Positions 1 through 9,102 of a stretch of DNA of 64,000 nucleotides are shown here, piece after piece. Under the pieces are notes generated by a model that ran no database searches, was not told where the DNA came from, and was given only the letters and a program-made list of their open reading frames with translations. Position 1 is the first letter of the stretch, and every line of letters starts with the position of its first letter. The stretch is taken from assembly GCA_937967995.1 (NCBI GenBank), contig CALBTB010000009.1, positions 372,001 through 436,000 on the forward strand, read 5' to 3'. The DNA comes from an uncultured Gammaproteobacteria bacterium (GTDB lineage Bacteria > Pseudomonadota > Gammaproteobacteria > UBA6429 > Thiohalophilaceae). The translations under genes were made by a program, and so were the position numbers.

Positions 1-895
1 ACCCCTGCCGAATCATGTTAATAAACGCTTCGGCAACCGGATGATCCAGTGCGGCACGGTTACGGGCTATCCATAGTGTCCGTAAAATACGAAAGCCGGT
101 GACTTTGATGTGATACAACTCGCCTTGTGCAACACGTTCTTCAACGGCAAACCGCGGCAGGAAACTGACATGTTTACCATGATCCAGTATTTCGATAATC
201 GCTTCACTGGAACCCACTTCCAGGGCGATATTTAGTTGCTCAATACCGATACTGTTCAGTGCTTCATCCAGTGATTCTCGAATCGAGGTACGCTTTTCAC
301 GCAGGACATATTTAAGCTGGGCCATTTCCTCAACCGGCAGAAGTTCCGTACCAAACAACGGATGATTTGGTGAGCAAACCAGCCACAGCTCATCCTCAAG
401 CCACTTTTGCACCAGAATATCCGGGTGATCAGGTGCGATTTCCGTTAAGGCCATATCGACGTGTTCCATGGCCAGGTCTTTTTGCACCTGCCGGCTGTAT
501 GTGAGCCGAAAATCAATCTGGTAGTCCGGGTATTCTTCTTTGAATTTGAGCAACAGATCCGGTAACAGGTGTTCGCCGATACCGAATGTGACATCCATAC
601 GCAGATTGGTTTTACCCAGCGCCAGTGCATTGAGCTCTTCACGTAATGCCAGTTGCCGATCCAGAGTCAATGCCGCCAGCAGGTAGACCTTTTCACCTGC
701 CTGAGTCAGTCGCAACCGCCCGCTGACACGCTCCATTAACGGCACGCCATAGCACTCTTCCAGGCTTCTAAGGCGCTTTGATATCGTGGATTGACTGACT
801 TTCAGTGCCGCGGCCGCCTCGGTCACGCCACCCTTCTCCACCACGGCCCGCAGGCTCGCCCAGCCATCCAGATCAGGTAAGTTAGAATATTCCAT
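1..895 (-). CDS. LysR-family transcriptional regulator, C-terminus cut by window edge
   Basis: The minus-strand reading frame opens at an ATG at 895 and stays open to the left edge, so about 298 residues are visible and the end is missing. The first 65 residues form the winged helix-turn-helix typical of LysR proteins (AAAALKVSQSTISKRLRSLEE). The rest reads as the LysR substrate-binding fold, with family-typical segments such as the stretch around MDVTFGIGEHLLP. The gene diverges from a small membrane protein and a TauE/SafE exporter. LysR regulators usually control the adjacent divergent gene, so control of that exporter is a reasonable inference. The effector is unknown; the regulators of sulfur assimilation (CysB/Cbl) are only distant analogues. 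Confidence 0.9.
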   Translation of the reverse strand, partial: MEYSNLPDLDGWASLRAVVEKGGVTEAAAALKVSQSTISKRLRSLEECYGVPLMERVSGRLRLTQAGEKVYLLAALTLDRQLALREELNALALGKTNLRMDVTFGIGEHLLPDLLLKFKEEYPDYQIDFRLTYSRQVQKDLAMEHVDMALTEIAPDHPDILVQKWLEDELWLVCSPNHPLFGTELLPVEEMAQLKYVLREKRTSIRESLDEALNSIGIEQLNIALEVGSSEAIIEILDHGKHVSFLPRFAVEERVAQGELYHIKVTGFRILRTLWIARNRAALDHPVAEAFINMIRQG

Positions 896-1087
896 ATAGT
901 AATATTATGCGAAAAAATATCATTAGAAATATGCTGGTGTTTTGACCGATAATATCATTCCGTCATCTATAACAATCTTAATTCAACAAGTTATATATGA
1001 TTCTTAACAGTTTGTTATATTCCAAATAAGAATATAACGTGGAATTAATATTCATATTACGAATATATTGTACAGGAGAATACAAAA
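896..1087. promoter_or_regulatory. Divergent intergenic region with repeated GAATAT/ATATTC half sites
   Basis: This AT-rich 192-bp gap separates the LysR gene from the exporter pair. GAATAT occurs at 1030-1035 and 1061-1066 and its complement ATATTC at 1048-1053, giving overlapping inverted repeats. LysR proteins bind interrupted dyads of this kind, so these are candidate operator sites. A ribosome binding site (AGGAGA, 1073-1078) precedes the ATG at 1088. Confidence 0.5.
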
Positions 1088-1372
1088 ATGGGTCAAATTT
1101 CAGATACCAAACCTCGTCGTATCGACTGGCGCGTACTATTCAGCAAGGCAATGCGAACCCGATGCGCCGTCATTTTTGGTAGCCTGAGTATTACCCTGTA
1201 CACCCTGCTCTACTTCTTTAGCCAGGATCTCATCCAGATTGCACAGAGCACCCAAAGTGGTCATAAATCCCTGTTCTTCATTCCGATTATCGTCGCACTG
1301 GTTTTCTCTGTGATTCACGGTTCTTTTACTTCCCATTTCTGGGATGTCCTTGGCGTCAAAGCCAAAAAGTAA
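1088..1372 (+). CDS. Small two-helix membrane protein upstream of a TauE/SafE exporter
   Basis: A 94-residue protein with a basic cytoplasmic start (KPRRIDWR) and two hydrophobic segments at about 27-48 and 63-80. An AGGAGA ribosome binding site lies at the right distance from its ATG. It is followed after 21 bases by the TauE/SafE-type permease, so the two are almost certainly co-transcribed. I do not recognise a named family. From position and topology it may be an accessory subunit or stabiliser of the exporter, but that is inference. Confidence 0.75.
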   Translation: MGQISDTKPRRIDWRVLFSKAMRTRCAVIFGSLSITLYTLLYFFSQDLIQIAQSTQSGHKSLFFIPIIVALVFSVIHGSFTSHFWDVLGVKAKK

Positions 1373-1393
1373 CCTGTAGTCGGGAGCATTGCC

Positions 1394-2503
1394 TTGGAAG
1401 CGATTAATTTTATTGATCTGAACCTGACTAACGTCATTATTCTTTTTATTGTCGGCTTTATTGGCGGCATGGTCAGTGGTTTTATCGGCTCAGGCGGTGC
1501 TTTTGTATTAACGCCAGCCATGATGAGTTTTGGCGCGTCCGGTATTGTCGCTGTTGCCAGCAACATGGCACACAAATTCCCCAAGGCCCTGGTCGGCGCC
1601 ATGAAACGCCACAAATACGGCCAGGTTGATATCAAGCTCGGCATCATCATGGGTATCTTTGCCGAGATTGGGGTCTTTGTTGGTAAGGAAATCATGACCG
1701 GCATTCGTGCCGATTACGGTAATGCCGGTACTGACCTTTATGTCTCGTTTGTTTTTATTGTAGTACTGGCCATCGTTGGTACTTTCGTATTTCGTGACGG
1801 CATCAAGATGAAGCGCGAAGGAAACGCCTCCGGAGAGCATAAAACCCCAAAGCTGGCGCAGTGGGTGCAGTCGATTCACATTCCCGGCACCATGATGGCG
1901 TTCAAGTCGATTGGTAACAAAAAGATATCGCTACTGTTTGTTGCACCGATGGGCTTCGCCACCGGATTGCTGGCTGCATCTATTGCCGTGGGTGGTTTTA
2001 TCGGTGTACCGGCGATGATGTATATCATGGGTGTTCCGGCGATGATGGCAACCGCCACAGAGCTCGTTGTTGCTTTCATCATGGGTCTGGGTGGTAGCCT
2101 GTTTTACGCCTGGGAAGGTTATGTGGATATTCGCCTGGCCATGATCATTCTGGCGGGTTCACTGTTCGGTGTACAAATTGGCGCTATTGGCACAACCTAC
2201 GTGAAAGAATATACCGTCAAATTCGTCATGGGCATGATCATGCTCATCGTGCTTCTGAGTCGGCTTATCAAATTGCCGGTCTATCTGGCCGATTTGAACA
2301 TGATTGCCCCGCTTTCCGCCTCATTGACCAATGCCCTGAACATGGCGAGTTTTTCTACGCTGGCGCTGGCTTTACTCTCAGGTATGGTCGCCATCACGGC
2401 TGCACTGATTAAGGGCATCATTGAGCATCGCAACGAATCTCAGGTCGAACACGCCATGCGTGACTACGAAAAAGATCTGGCTGTCACAACGGCCGATTCT
2501 TAA
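1394..2503 (+). CDS. TauE/SafE-family sulfite/anion exporter permease
   Basis: A 369-residue polytopic inner-membrane protein with about eight hydrophobic segments. Family features are the glycine-rich first helix (FIGGMVSGFIGSGGAFVLTP) and a matching second-half repeat (GFATGLLAASIAVGGFIGVP), the inverted duplication seen in TauE/SafE (DUF81) permeases. The family exports sulfite, sulfoacetate or related anions. The start is TTG at 1394 with GGGAG eight bases upstream; later ATG codons would cut into the first helix. It is probably co-transcribed with the preceding small membrane protein and controlled by the divergent LysR protein. The substrate cannot be read from sequence. Confidence 0.85.
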   Translation: MEAINFIDLNLTNVIILFIVGFIGGMVSGFIGSGGAFVLTPAMMSFGASGIVAVASNMAHKFPKALVGAMKRHKYGQVDIKLGIIMGIFAEIGVFVGKEIMTGIRADYGNAGTDLYVSFVFIVVLAIVGTFVFRDGIKMKREGNASGEHKTPKLAQWVQSIHIPGTMMAFKSIGNKKISLLFVAPMGFATGLLAASIAVGGFIGVPAMMYIMGVPAMMATATELVVAFIMGLGGSLFYAWEGYVDIRLAMIILAGSLFGVQIGAIGTTYVKEYTVKFVMGMIMLIVLLSRLIKLPVYLADLNMIAPLSASLTNALNMASFSTLALALLSGMVAITAALIKGIIEHRNESQVEHAMRDYEKDLAVTTADS

Positions 2504-2567
2504 CCAGCTCGCTAATTGACTTGTATCAAAAAAATCCGGAGGTCTGCCGGTAGTAAGTAGCATGTGA

Positions 2568-5285
2568 ATGTTATTTAATACCGGCATGACCCAACAAATC
2601 CCCACAGCAAAAAACTGGCATGCAACAGAGACCGGTGACGTATTTTCACTGGTGAAGAGCCAGGAAAGCGGTTTATCTAACGAGACGTTTAACGAACGTT
2701 TTCAAACATACGGACCAAATCGCTTACGTCCCCCCAAAAAGAAGTCCGCACTGGAACGATTCATACTGCAATTCCACAATGTGCTGATTTATGTCCTGAT
2801 CGCAGCCGGCGTTATCACAGCGATGATGGAGCACTGGATAGATAGCGGTGTTATTTTTGCTGTCGTTGTGATTAATGCCCTGATTGGGTTTATACAGGAA
2901 GGTAAAGCCGAAAAGGCACTGGATGCGATTCGAAATATCCTGTCGCACAACGCCTCCGTAAGAAGAAACGGCGTTATGGTGACACTTCCGGCTGATCAGA
3001 TTGTGCCCGGGGATATCGTTTTTATTCAGTCCGGCGATAAGGTGCCAGCCGATTTACGCCTCTTCAAATCCAAAGACCTGCGAATCGATGAAGCCATTCT
3101 GACCGGTGAATCTGTTCCGGTCGATAAAAACACGCAGACCGTAGAGGCAAACGTCACAATTGGTGATCGGAAATGCCTGGCCTATTCCGGCACATTCGTG
3201 ACTTATGGTCAGGGTTGGGGGGTCGTTATCGCCACCGGTGATGACACTGAAATCGGCCGCATCAGCAGTTTATTGCAAAACGTCCAGATACTCACAACGC
3301 CATTGATTCGGCAAATTGGTCGGTTTGCACAGTGGTTAACACTGGCCATCATTACCATTGCCCTGGCCACGATGCTGTTCGGTATTTATATTCAGGACTA
3401 TTCACTCAAGGACATGTTCTTTGCCGCAGTCGGTCTGGTTGTTGCGGCAATACCGGAAGGCCTGCCGGCCATCATGACCATCACGCTTGCGATCGGTGTT
3501 CAGCGTATGGCAAAAAGTAATGCCATAATACGACGTTTACCGGCGGTCGAGACACTGGGTTCCATTACTGTTATCTGTTCAGATAAAACCGGCACACTAA
3601 CCCGCAATGAAATGACCGTAACGACGGTTGCAACCGCTACCGGCATATTTGAAGTAACGGGTGTCGGTTATGAACCGCGTGGCGAATTTAAATACAATGG
3701 TCAGTCCATCGATATTGATCAGTATCCCCAACTCCGTGAAATAGCACAGGCCGGACTGTTGTGCAACGACGCAACCATTACCGAGTCACAGGGCATCTGG
3801 ACATTAAATGGTGATCCGACGGAAGGTGCGCTGGTCACGTTAGGTCTTAAAGCCGGCATGAACCGTCATCACTATGAAGAGCAATATCCCAGAACCGATG
3901 TCATCCCTTTTGAGTCAGAACACCGCTTCATGGCAACCCTGCATCATGATCACAGCGGACATGGGTTTATATACCTGAAGGGTGCGCCAGAGCGGGTTCT
4001 GGAAATGTGTACCCGTCAAAGAATGCGGGGTGAAGATGTTCCGCTCGACCATGAGTACTGGGCGAGCTGTATGAAACAAATGGCATCACGTGGCCAGCGT
4101 TTACTGGCATTTGCTTTTATAACCCCGGCACCGGGTCGACGTGAACTTACATTTTCAGATGTCGAAAATGGCCTGACGTTTCTGGGTGTAACCGGCATTA
4201 TCGATCCGCCACGCCAGGATGCGATAGAAGCAGTGAAAGCGTGTCAGTCCGCCGGCATAAAGGTCAAGATGATTACCGGCGATCATGCGCTGACAGCAAG
4301 CGCCATTGGCGGACAAATGGGTATCGGTGACGGCCATGCCTATATAAATGGTGACAAGCTGGATGCGTATACCGAAGCGGAATTACAGCAAATTGTTATG
4401 CAGAACGATGTCTTTTCCCGAACAAGCCCGGAGCAAAAACTCGGTATCGTTAAGGCATTGCAATCCCGCATGCAGGTAGTCGCCATGACGGGTGATGGTG
4501 TCAATGACGCCCCTGCCCTGAAACGCGCCGATATTGGTGTGGCAATGGGTCAAAAAGGGACGGAAGTCGCCAAGGAAGCAGCGGAAATGGTACTGACTGA
4601 CGATAATTTCGCTTCGATTGTCAATGCAGTAAGACAGGGACGAACTGTTTATGACAACCTGAAAAAGTCTATTATGTTCGTTCTGCCGACCAATGGCGGC
4701 GAAGCATTAACAATTATTGCTGCCATCCTCACTGGCAGGGTGTTACCGATTACACCGGTGCAAATCCTGTGGATCAACATGATTACGGCTGTGACTTTGG
4801 CTTTATCACTGGCTTTTGAACCATCAGAAAAGAATGTCATGCAACGCCCTCCCCGCGACCCAGGAGAGGCGATATTGTCCAGGTTCCTGGTCTGGCGTGT
4901 TGTCTTTGTGTCTGTCATTCTTGTGGCAGGCACATTTGGCATGTTTATCTGGTACCGCGATGCCGGATATTCTGTCGAGTTCTCAAGAACGGTGGCAGTA
5001 AACACACTGGTCTTTTTTGAAATATTCTATTTGTTTAATTCCCGGTACATTTTTGAACCGGTAATCAGTCGCGAAGGCATAATGGGAAATCGCTATGTCC
5101 TGCTTTCTATCCTGCTGCTCGTTGTTTTCCAGGCCGGGTTTACCTACATTCCACACATGCAGTTAATTTTTCATACCGTGAATTTACCCATCGACGTCTG
5201 GATAAATATACTGCTGGTCACGTCGAGTGTCTTTATACTGGTCGAACTGGAAAAATACCTGATCAGGAAAATCAATCATTACTAG
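2568..5285 (+). CDS. P-type cation-transporting ATPase, Ca2+/Na+ (P2) type
   Basis: A 905-residue ion pump. It has the P-type hallmarks in order: N-terminal cation ATPase domain, TGES actuator loop (ILTGESVPV), the M4 ion-site motif PEGLP, the phosphorylation site DKTGTLT (its Asp forms the acyl-phosphate), the MTGDGVNDAPALKRADIG hinge, and six C-terminal helices. The PEGLP motif and the absence of a heavy-metal domain place it with bacterial Ca2+-type or mixed P2 pumps rather than with copper or zinc pumps. The start is uncertain: ATG 2568 or ATG 2586. It converges on the next gene, and both stops share the palindrome CTAG at 5282-5285. Confidence 0.9.
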   Translation: MLFNTGMTQQIPTAKNWHATETGDVFSLVKSQESGLSNETFNERFQTYGPNRLRPPKKKSALERFILQFHNVLIYVLIAAGVITAMMEHWIDSGVIFAVVVINALIGFIQEGKAEKALDAIRNILSHNASVRRNGVMVTLPADQIVPGDIVFIQSGDKVPADLRLFKSKDLRIDEAILTGESVPVDKNTQTVEANVTIGDRKCLAYSGTFVTYGQGWGVVIATGDDTEIGRISSLLQNVQILTTPLIRQIGRFAQWLTLAIITIALATMLFGIYIQDYSLKDMFFAAVGLVVAAIPEGLPAIMTITLAIGVQRMAKSNAIIRRLPAVETLGSITVICSDKTGTLTRNEMTVTTVATATGIFEVTGVGYEPRGEFKYNGQSIDIDQYPQLREIAQAGLLCNDATITESQGIWTLNGDPTEGALVTLGLKAGMNRHHYEEQYPRTDVIPFESEHRFMATLHHDHSGHGFIYLKGAPERVLEMCTRQRMRGEDVPLDHEYWASCMKQMASRGQRLLAFAFITPAPGRRELTFSDVENGLTFLGVTGIIDPPRQDAIEAVKACQSAGIKVKMITGDHALTASAIGGQMGIGDGHAYINGDKLDAYTEAELQQIVMQNDVFSRTSPEQKLGIVKALQSRMQVVAMTGDGVNDAPALKRADIGVAMGQKGTEVAKEAAEMVLTDDNFASIVNAVRQGRTVYDNLKKSIMFVLPTNGGEALTIIAAILTGRVLPITPVQILWINMITAVTLALSLAFEPSEKNVMQRPPRDPGEAILSRFLVWRVVFVSVILVAGTFGMFIWYRDAGYSVEFSRTVAVNTLVFFEIFYLFNSRYIFEPVISREGIMGNRYVLLSILLLVVFQAGFTYIPHMQLIFHTVNLPIDVWINILLVTSSVFILVELEKYLIRKINHY

Positions 5286-6682
5286 ATATCGATTACCTGA
5301 TTCTCATACGGAATCGTCACATTGAATCCTGCACCCTCTACCTTGTCGCGAAGCGTTGCCTTGGCCTCATCCTCACCATGCACGAGATATACCTTTGGCC
5401 TGGCCTGATTAAATCCATTCACCCAGTCAATAAGCTGTTGCTGTCCTGCATGTGCGGAAAAACCACCCAGCGTATGTATTTTTGCATTGACCACAATATC
5501 CTGACCAAGTAGCCGCAACGAAGACGCACCGTCCACTAATGCCCGTCCGGGCGTATTGCGTGCCTGAAATCCGACAATAATAACGTGCGACCCTCTTCGC
5601 CATAAATTATGTTTCAGGTGATGACGAATACGACCGCCATTACACATACCACTGCCGGCGATGATAATGGCGCCATGCGTAATATTATTCAGCGCGACAG
5701 ATTCTTCTGTCGTCCTGGAGTATCGTAAAATTGGCAGAAACTGATGAAGCGTGCCCGCTTCAGACTTCAGAATTGAGTTCTTGTCATCAGTATTAAAAAT
5801 ATTCTGGTAGCGATGGTAAACTTCAGTGGCTGCAATGGCCATCGGACTGTCCAGATAGACCATCTGGCTGGATAAACTACCTTTATGGTAAAATTCACCC
5901 AACCGAAATATGAGTTCCTGAGTGCGGCCAACTGCAAATGAGGGTATCAGAATATTTCCGCCCGTTTCAGCCGCCTCTTTTAATATATCCTCAAATTCCT
6001 GCAACGTGGCATCGTGAGAACGGTGATCCCGATTGCCATATGTCGACTCCATAATTACCGCATTCGCTTCACTTAATCGTACCGGGTCACGTAACAAGGC
6101 GGTACAGCTATTTCCCAGATCGCCGGAAAATACCAGTTTACGCAGCGGATTGGTATCGGATAATGTCACTTCAACAATAGACGACCCCAGGATATGGCCG
6201 GCATCATGATAGGTGATGTTTATATCCTGCGCGACGTCGAAACTTTCACCATACTTTTTCCTGTCAAATAACTTGATTGTTTGCCGGACATCATCGTCAT
6301 TATAAAGGGGTTCGACTTCTTCTTTTCCTGAACGACGCCTGCGTTTGTTTTCCCATTCCGCATCACGCATATTCAATGAGGCGGCGTCATGCAGCATGAT
6401 ATCGAGCAAATCACCTGTAGCCCAGGTAACGTAAACCGGGCCACGATAACCGCATTTGACGAGCAAGGGTAACCGACCGGAATGGTCAAGATGTGCATGA
6501 GACAGGACAACCGCGTCTATACTTTTCGGGTCAAAAAGAAAGGGTTCTGAATTTTTCTTTTCCTCTTCCCTGCTACCCTGAATCAACCCGCATTCCAGCA
6601 GGATTTTTGACTGTTCCGTTTCGAGTAAATAAAGCGAGCCGGTCACGCCACCAGTCGCCCCCATAAATGTCAATCTTGCCAT
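5282..6682 (-). CDS. Beta-CASP metallo-beta-lactamase-fold hydrolase, RNA-processing type
   Basis: A 466-residue cytoplasmic protein of the COG1236 (Ysh1/CPSF-like) group. The zinc-binding motif SHAHLDHSG lies near residue 60, further metal ligands sit in the DAGHILGS and SGDLGN segments, the beta-CASP motif region includes GSGMCNGGRIRHHL, and a C-terminal RMMBL-like stretch contains SAHAGQQQL and VHGEDEA. The family contains RNA endo- and exonucleases, but the bacterial members next to ion pumps are poorly characterised. It is convergent with the P-type ATPase with a four-base overlap. All metal-binding positions I checked are intact. Confidence 0.85.
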   Translation of the reverse strand: MARLTFMGATGGVTGSLYLLETEQSKILLECGLIQGSREEEKKNSEPFLFDPKSIDAVVLSHAHLDHSGRLPLLVKCGYRGPVYVTWATGDLLDIMLHDAASLNMRDAEWENKRRRRSGKEEVEPLYNDDDVRQTIKLFDRKKYGESFDVAQDINITYHDAGHILGSSIVEVTLSDTNPLRKLVFSGDLGNSCTALLRDPVRLSEANAVIMESTYGNRDHRSHDATLQEFEDILKEAAETGGNILIPSFAVGRTQELIFRLGEFYHKGSLSSQMVYLDSPMAIAATEVYHRYQNIFNTDDKNSILKSEAGTLHQFLPILRYSRTTEESVALNNITHGAIIIAGSGMCNGGRIRHHLKHNLWRRGSHVIIVGFQARNTPGRALVDGASSLRLLGQDIVVNAKIHTLGGFSAHAGQQQLIDWVNGFNQARPKVYLVHGEDEAKATLRDKVEGAGFNVTIPYENQVIDI

Positions 6683-6833
6683 GCCGTTCTTTCCTTCTTA
6701 ATAAGCCTATTAGTTTTGTATTTATCTGTGATTTTATAAAGCAGTTTATCAGTATATTTTTTGATTCAAATCAATTTAATCCAACTGGCCAGTACAGGTG
6801 ATCCGCTTCACAAATCGCATGAAAAATCATCAA

Positions 6834-6853
6834 CTTGTGCATTACTTCACAAG
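6834..6853. promoter_or_regulatory. Inverted repeat upstream of the PDC-sensor gene
   Basis: CTTGTG (6834-6839) and CACAAG (6848-6853) form a perfect dyad with an eight-base spacer about 95 bases before the ATG at 6948. It overlaps a 15-base sequence that recurs at 21115-21129. A regulator-binding site is plausible; the protein is unknown. Confidence 0.4.
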
Positions 6854-6947
6854 AATATTCTAAACCAGTCAATGAAATTTATGTCCTATCAACAGACAAT
6901 TTGAATTCACAGTTTTTTACTGTACAACCAAAATACGGAGAAAGACC

Positions 6948-7922
6948 ATGTGGTATAAGGAAAGTATTTCTCAAAAGAAAAGATACCTGGCCAGTTATTT
7001 AAAATCACCCATCGCGCGACTCGCCGATGAATGTGCCGTTACATGGCAGAATCCCGAAGCGCTTTCAGGTATCATCAGAAACCATTACCCGGAAATACCG
7101 CATTGTCAGGCTATTTACTGTTTCGACCCGGATGGCCTTCAGATAACCCCGGATGTTTCAAGAAATAACCTCGATTATCGAAACCTGGAAGCAGACATCT
7201 CTTACCGCCCCTACTTCAGTGATTTGATGCCGTATACCGGGCTGGTTCTGTCTGCGGTATATGGTAAAGAAATTACCAACGCACCCTGTATTACGGCTGT
7301 TCAGGCTGTTAGAAGGGAAAACCAGTTGCTGGGGTTTCTGGCCGTGGATTTCCATATCAATGATTTACCCAAATTTATCCCGGCTCAGGATGATACTTAT
7401 GCCTGGCGACAGTACAAGGGCGATCCATCCATCAGAAACGGGGTTTTTAACCAACGCCGTGAGCCGAGTATTCTGGATAGCCGGATTGATGAAATTTTAT
7501 ACGTCATAGAATGCCTGATTACCAATTATGGCGTATTCAATCTGCAAATCGATTTTTCTGCATCACGCATAACAATCTGGCGAATGGAAAGTCCTTTTGA
7601 ATTTAATATTTTGAATGTTGATGAATTACTTACACCAGAATTTTATGACAGCCTCGAACCCAATGCGTATACCCGGGAAGCGGTCATATCAAGACAGGAC
7701 GTCACAAAACTTCTGAGACAGATGAAATCTTTACGTTATGCTGATGAGAATCTGTACTTACGAAGCGCACTGTTAAACACCATTACAGGCACAATTGGTC
7801 TGACTTTTTCCTGTGATGGATTTCACGTCATGTCGACAGACGAGTTTCTTGATAAAGACATGGGATTCTGGTTAGGTGGGTGTGAGAGTAATTTCTATGG
7901 AATGCATTTGAAAGCATCCTGA
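6948..7922 (+). CDS. PDC/cache sensor-domain protein, no output domain recognised
   Basis: A 324-residue protein without signal peptide or membrane helix. Residues about 15-150 look like a PDC/cache ligand-binding fold: a helix, then an AIYCFDPDG strand, a YRNLEADISYRPYF segment and the NQLLGFLAVDF strand are typical of such sensors. The remaining 170 residues match no domain I can name. Cache domains normally sit outside the membrane, so a soluble copy is noteworthy. A GGAGAAAG ribosome binding site precedes the ATG. It ends nine bases from a convergent diguanylate cyclase gene. Confidence 0.65.
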   Translation: MWYKESISQKKRYLASYLKSPIARLADECAVTWQNPEALSGIIRNHYPEIPHCQAIYCFDPDGLQITPDVSRNNLDYRNLEADISYRPYFSDLMPYTGLVLSAVYGKEITNAPCITAVQAVRRENQLLGFLAVDFHINDLPKFIPAQDDTYAWRQYKGDPSIRNGVFNQRREPSILDSRIDEILYVIECLITNYGVFNLQIDFSASRITIWRMESPFEFNILNVDELLTPEFYDSLEPNAYTREAVISRQDVTKLLRQMKSLRYADENLYLRSALLNTITGTIGLTFSCDGFHVMSTDEFLDKDMGFWLGGCESNFYGMHLKAS

Positions 7923-7930
7923 GATCCGGA

Positions 7931-9022
7931 TTACAGTTCGACGACTCGCTGCTCATTTTGTAGGTCTGAATAACATACCGGGCGTCTGTCTTTACTGCGT
8001 TTGGCCGCATACATGGCAATATCTGCGTTATGTAACAGTTCATCGGATGTCTGTCCGTCATCAGGAAAGATACTGATACCGATACTGGCGGTCTGGTTAT
8101 GCAGTTCGCCATTGATTCTGATTGGATTATCGATGGCATCGACAATGCGCGTTACATTAATCTGGCTGTCAGTACAGCTGTTAACGCCATCAAAAATTAT
8201 GGCAAACTCATCACCGCCGATTCTCGCCGGCAAATCGGATTCACGCGTACATTCAGATATTCGCTCACCAATGACTTGCAAGACCTTGTCACCGGCATGA
8301 TGGCCATATTCATCGTTGACCAGTTTAAAATCATTCAAATCAATATATACAATGGCAAAGTGTCGCTTATAGCGCTTTGCCTGTCGTATCATCGACTCAA
8401 GGCGACGGTAAAACTGGTGACGGTTTGAAAGTCCGGTCACAACATCATAATTTGCGCAATGATATGTCTCATCGAGCTTCTGGCTGAGCATGTTATTGAG
8501 TTCCTGCAATTTGCGCAGTAACGAAAGCAGATAAATTGGTATAATGAATAAACCAATTAACAGGCCGGTGGCAATGAGTAAATTCTCTTTCCAGTATAAC
8601 GTTAGCGTTATAGCAAGACCGAATCCTGCAACGGCGAGTGCTGACGCCAGGAGCATGGTAATTCGTCCAAATCGTACTCCATGCCCGATAACTATCCACT
8701 GCAGGACAGGGTAAAAGAAAGCGCCAAAATCTTCGGCAAGAATCATTGCGATCGTGGTAGCCGTGACATCCAGTGTTAGCGCAGCGATACGCCGCACCTT
8801 TGATGTCTTTCTGGTAAGCCATGTCATCACTACCCAGCCTATCGAGCACAACCAGAATCCGCTCACCACATAGACTGATATAAATTTGCCATGCTCCTGG
8901 CGGCTATCAAGATAGGCCATTACCATGAGAATAATCAGCACCACAGACGCGACCACCAGCCTGACCACGGCCTGGGAACGCTCCATACTCAAAAAGTCAT
9001 CTAACTCGCTGTTTTTACTCAT
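7931..9022 (-). CDS. Membrane-bound diguanylate cyclase (GGDEF)
   Basis: A 363-residue protein. Residues about 15-170 hold five to six hydrophobic helices of an unclassified membrane sensor region. A GGDEF domain follows, with the intact signature RIGGDEF. An RESD motif five residues before GGDEF matches the RxxD inhibitory I-site, so the enzyme should make cyclic di-GMP and be subject to product inhibition. The C-terminus carries the family ending (ADIAMYAAKRSKDRRP). No EAL domain follows. The input signal is unknown. Confidence 0.9.
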   Translation of the reverse strand: MSKNSELDDFLSMERSQAVVRLVVASVVLIILMVMAYLDSRQEHGKFISVYVVSGFWLCSIGWVVMTWLTRKTSKVRRIAALTLDVTATTIAMILAEDFGAFFYPVLQWIVIGHGVRFGRITMLLASALAVAGFGLAITLTLYWKENLLIATGLLIGLFIIPIYLLSLLRKLQELNNMLSQKLDETYHCANYDVVTGLSNRHQFYRRLESMIRQAKRYKRHFAIVYIDLNDFKLVNDEYGHHAGDKVLQVIGERISECTRESDLPARIGGDEFAIIFDGVNSCTDSQINVTRIVDAIDNPIRINGELHNQTASIGISIFPDDGQTSDELLHNADIAMYAAKRSKDRRPVCYSDLQNEQRVVEL

Positions 9023-9102
9023 GTTACTAGATTACAAGCAATACCATCACTTAACCAGTGGTTATCGGCAATGTTGGAGTAAAGTTTAGTAAATTCTAAT
9101 AT

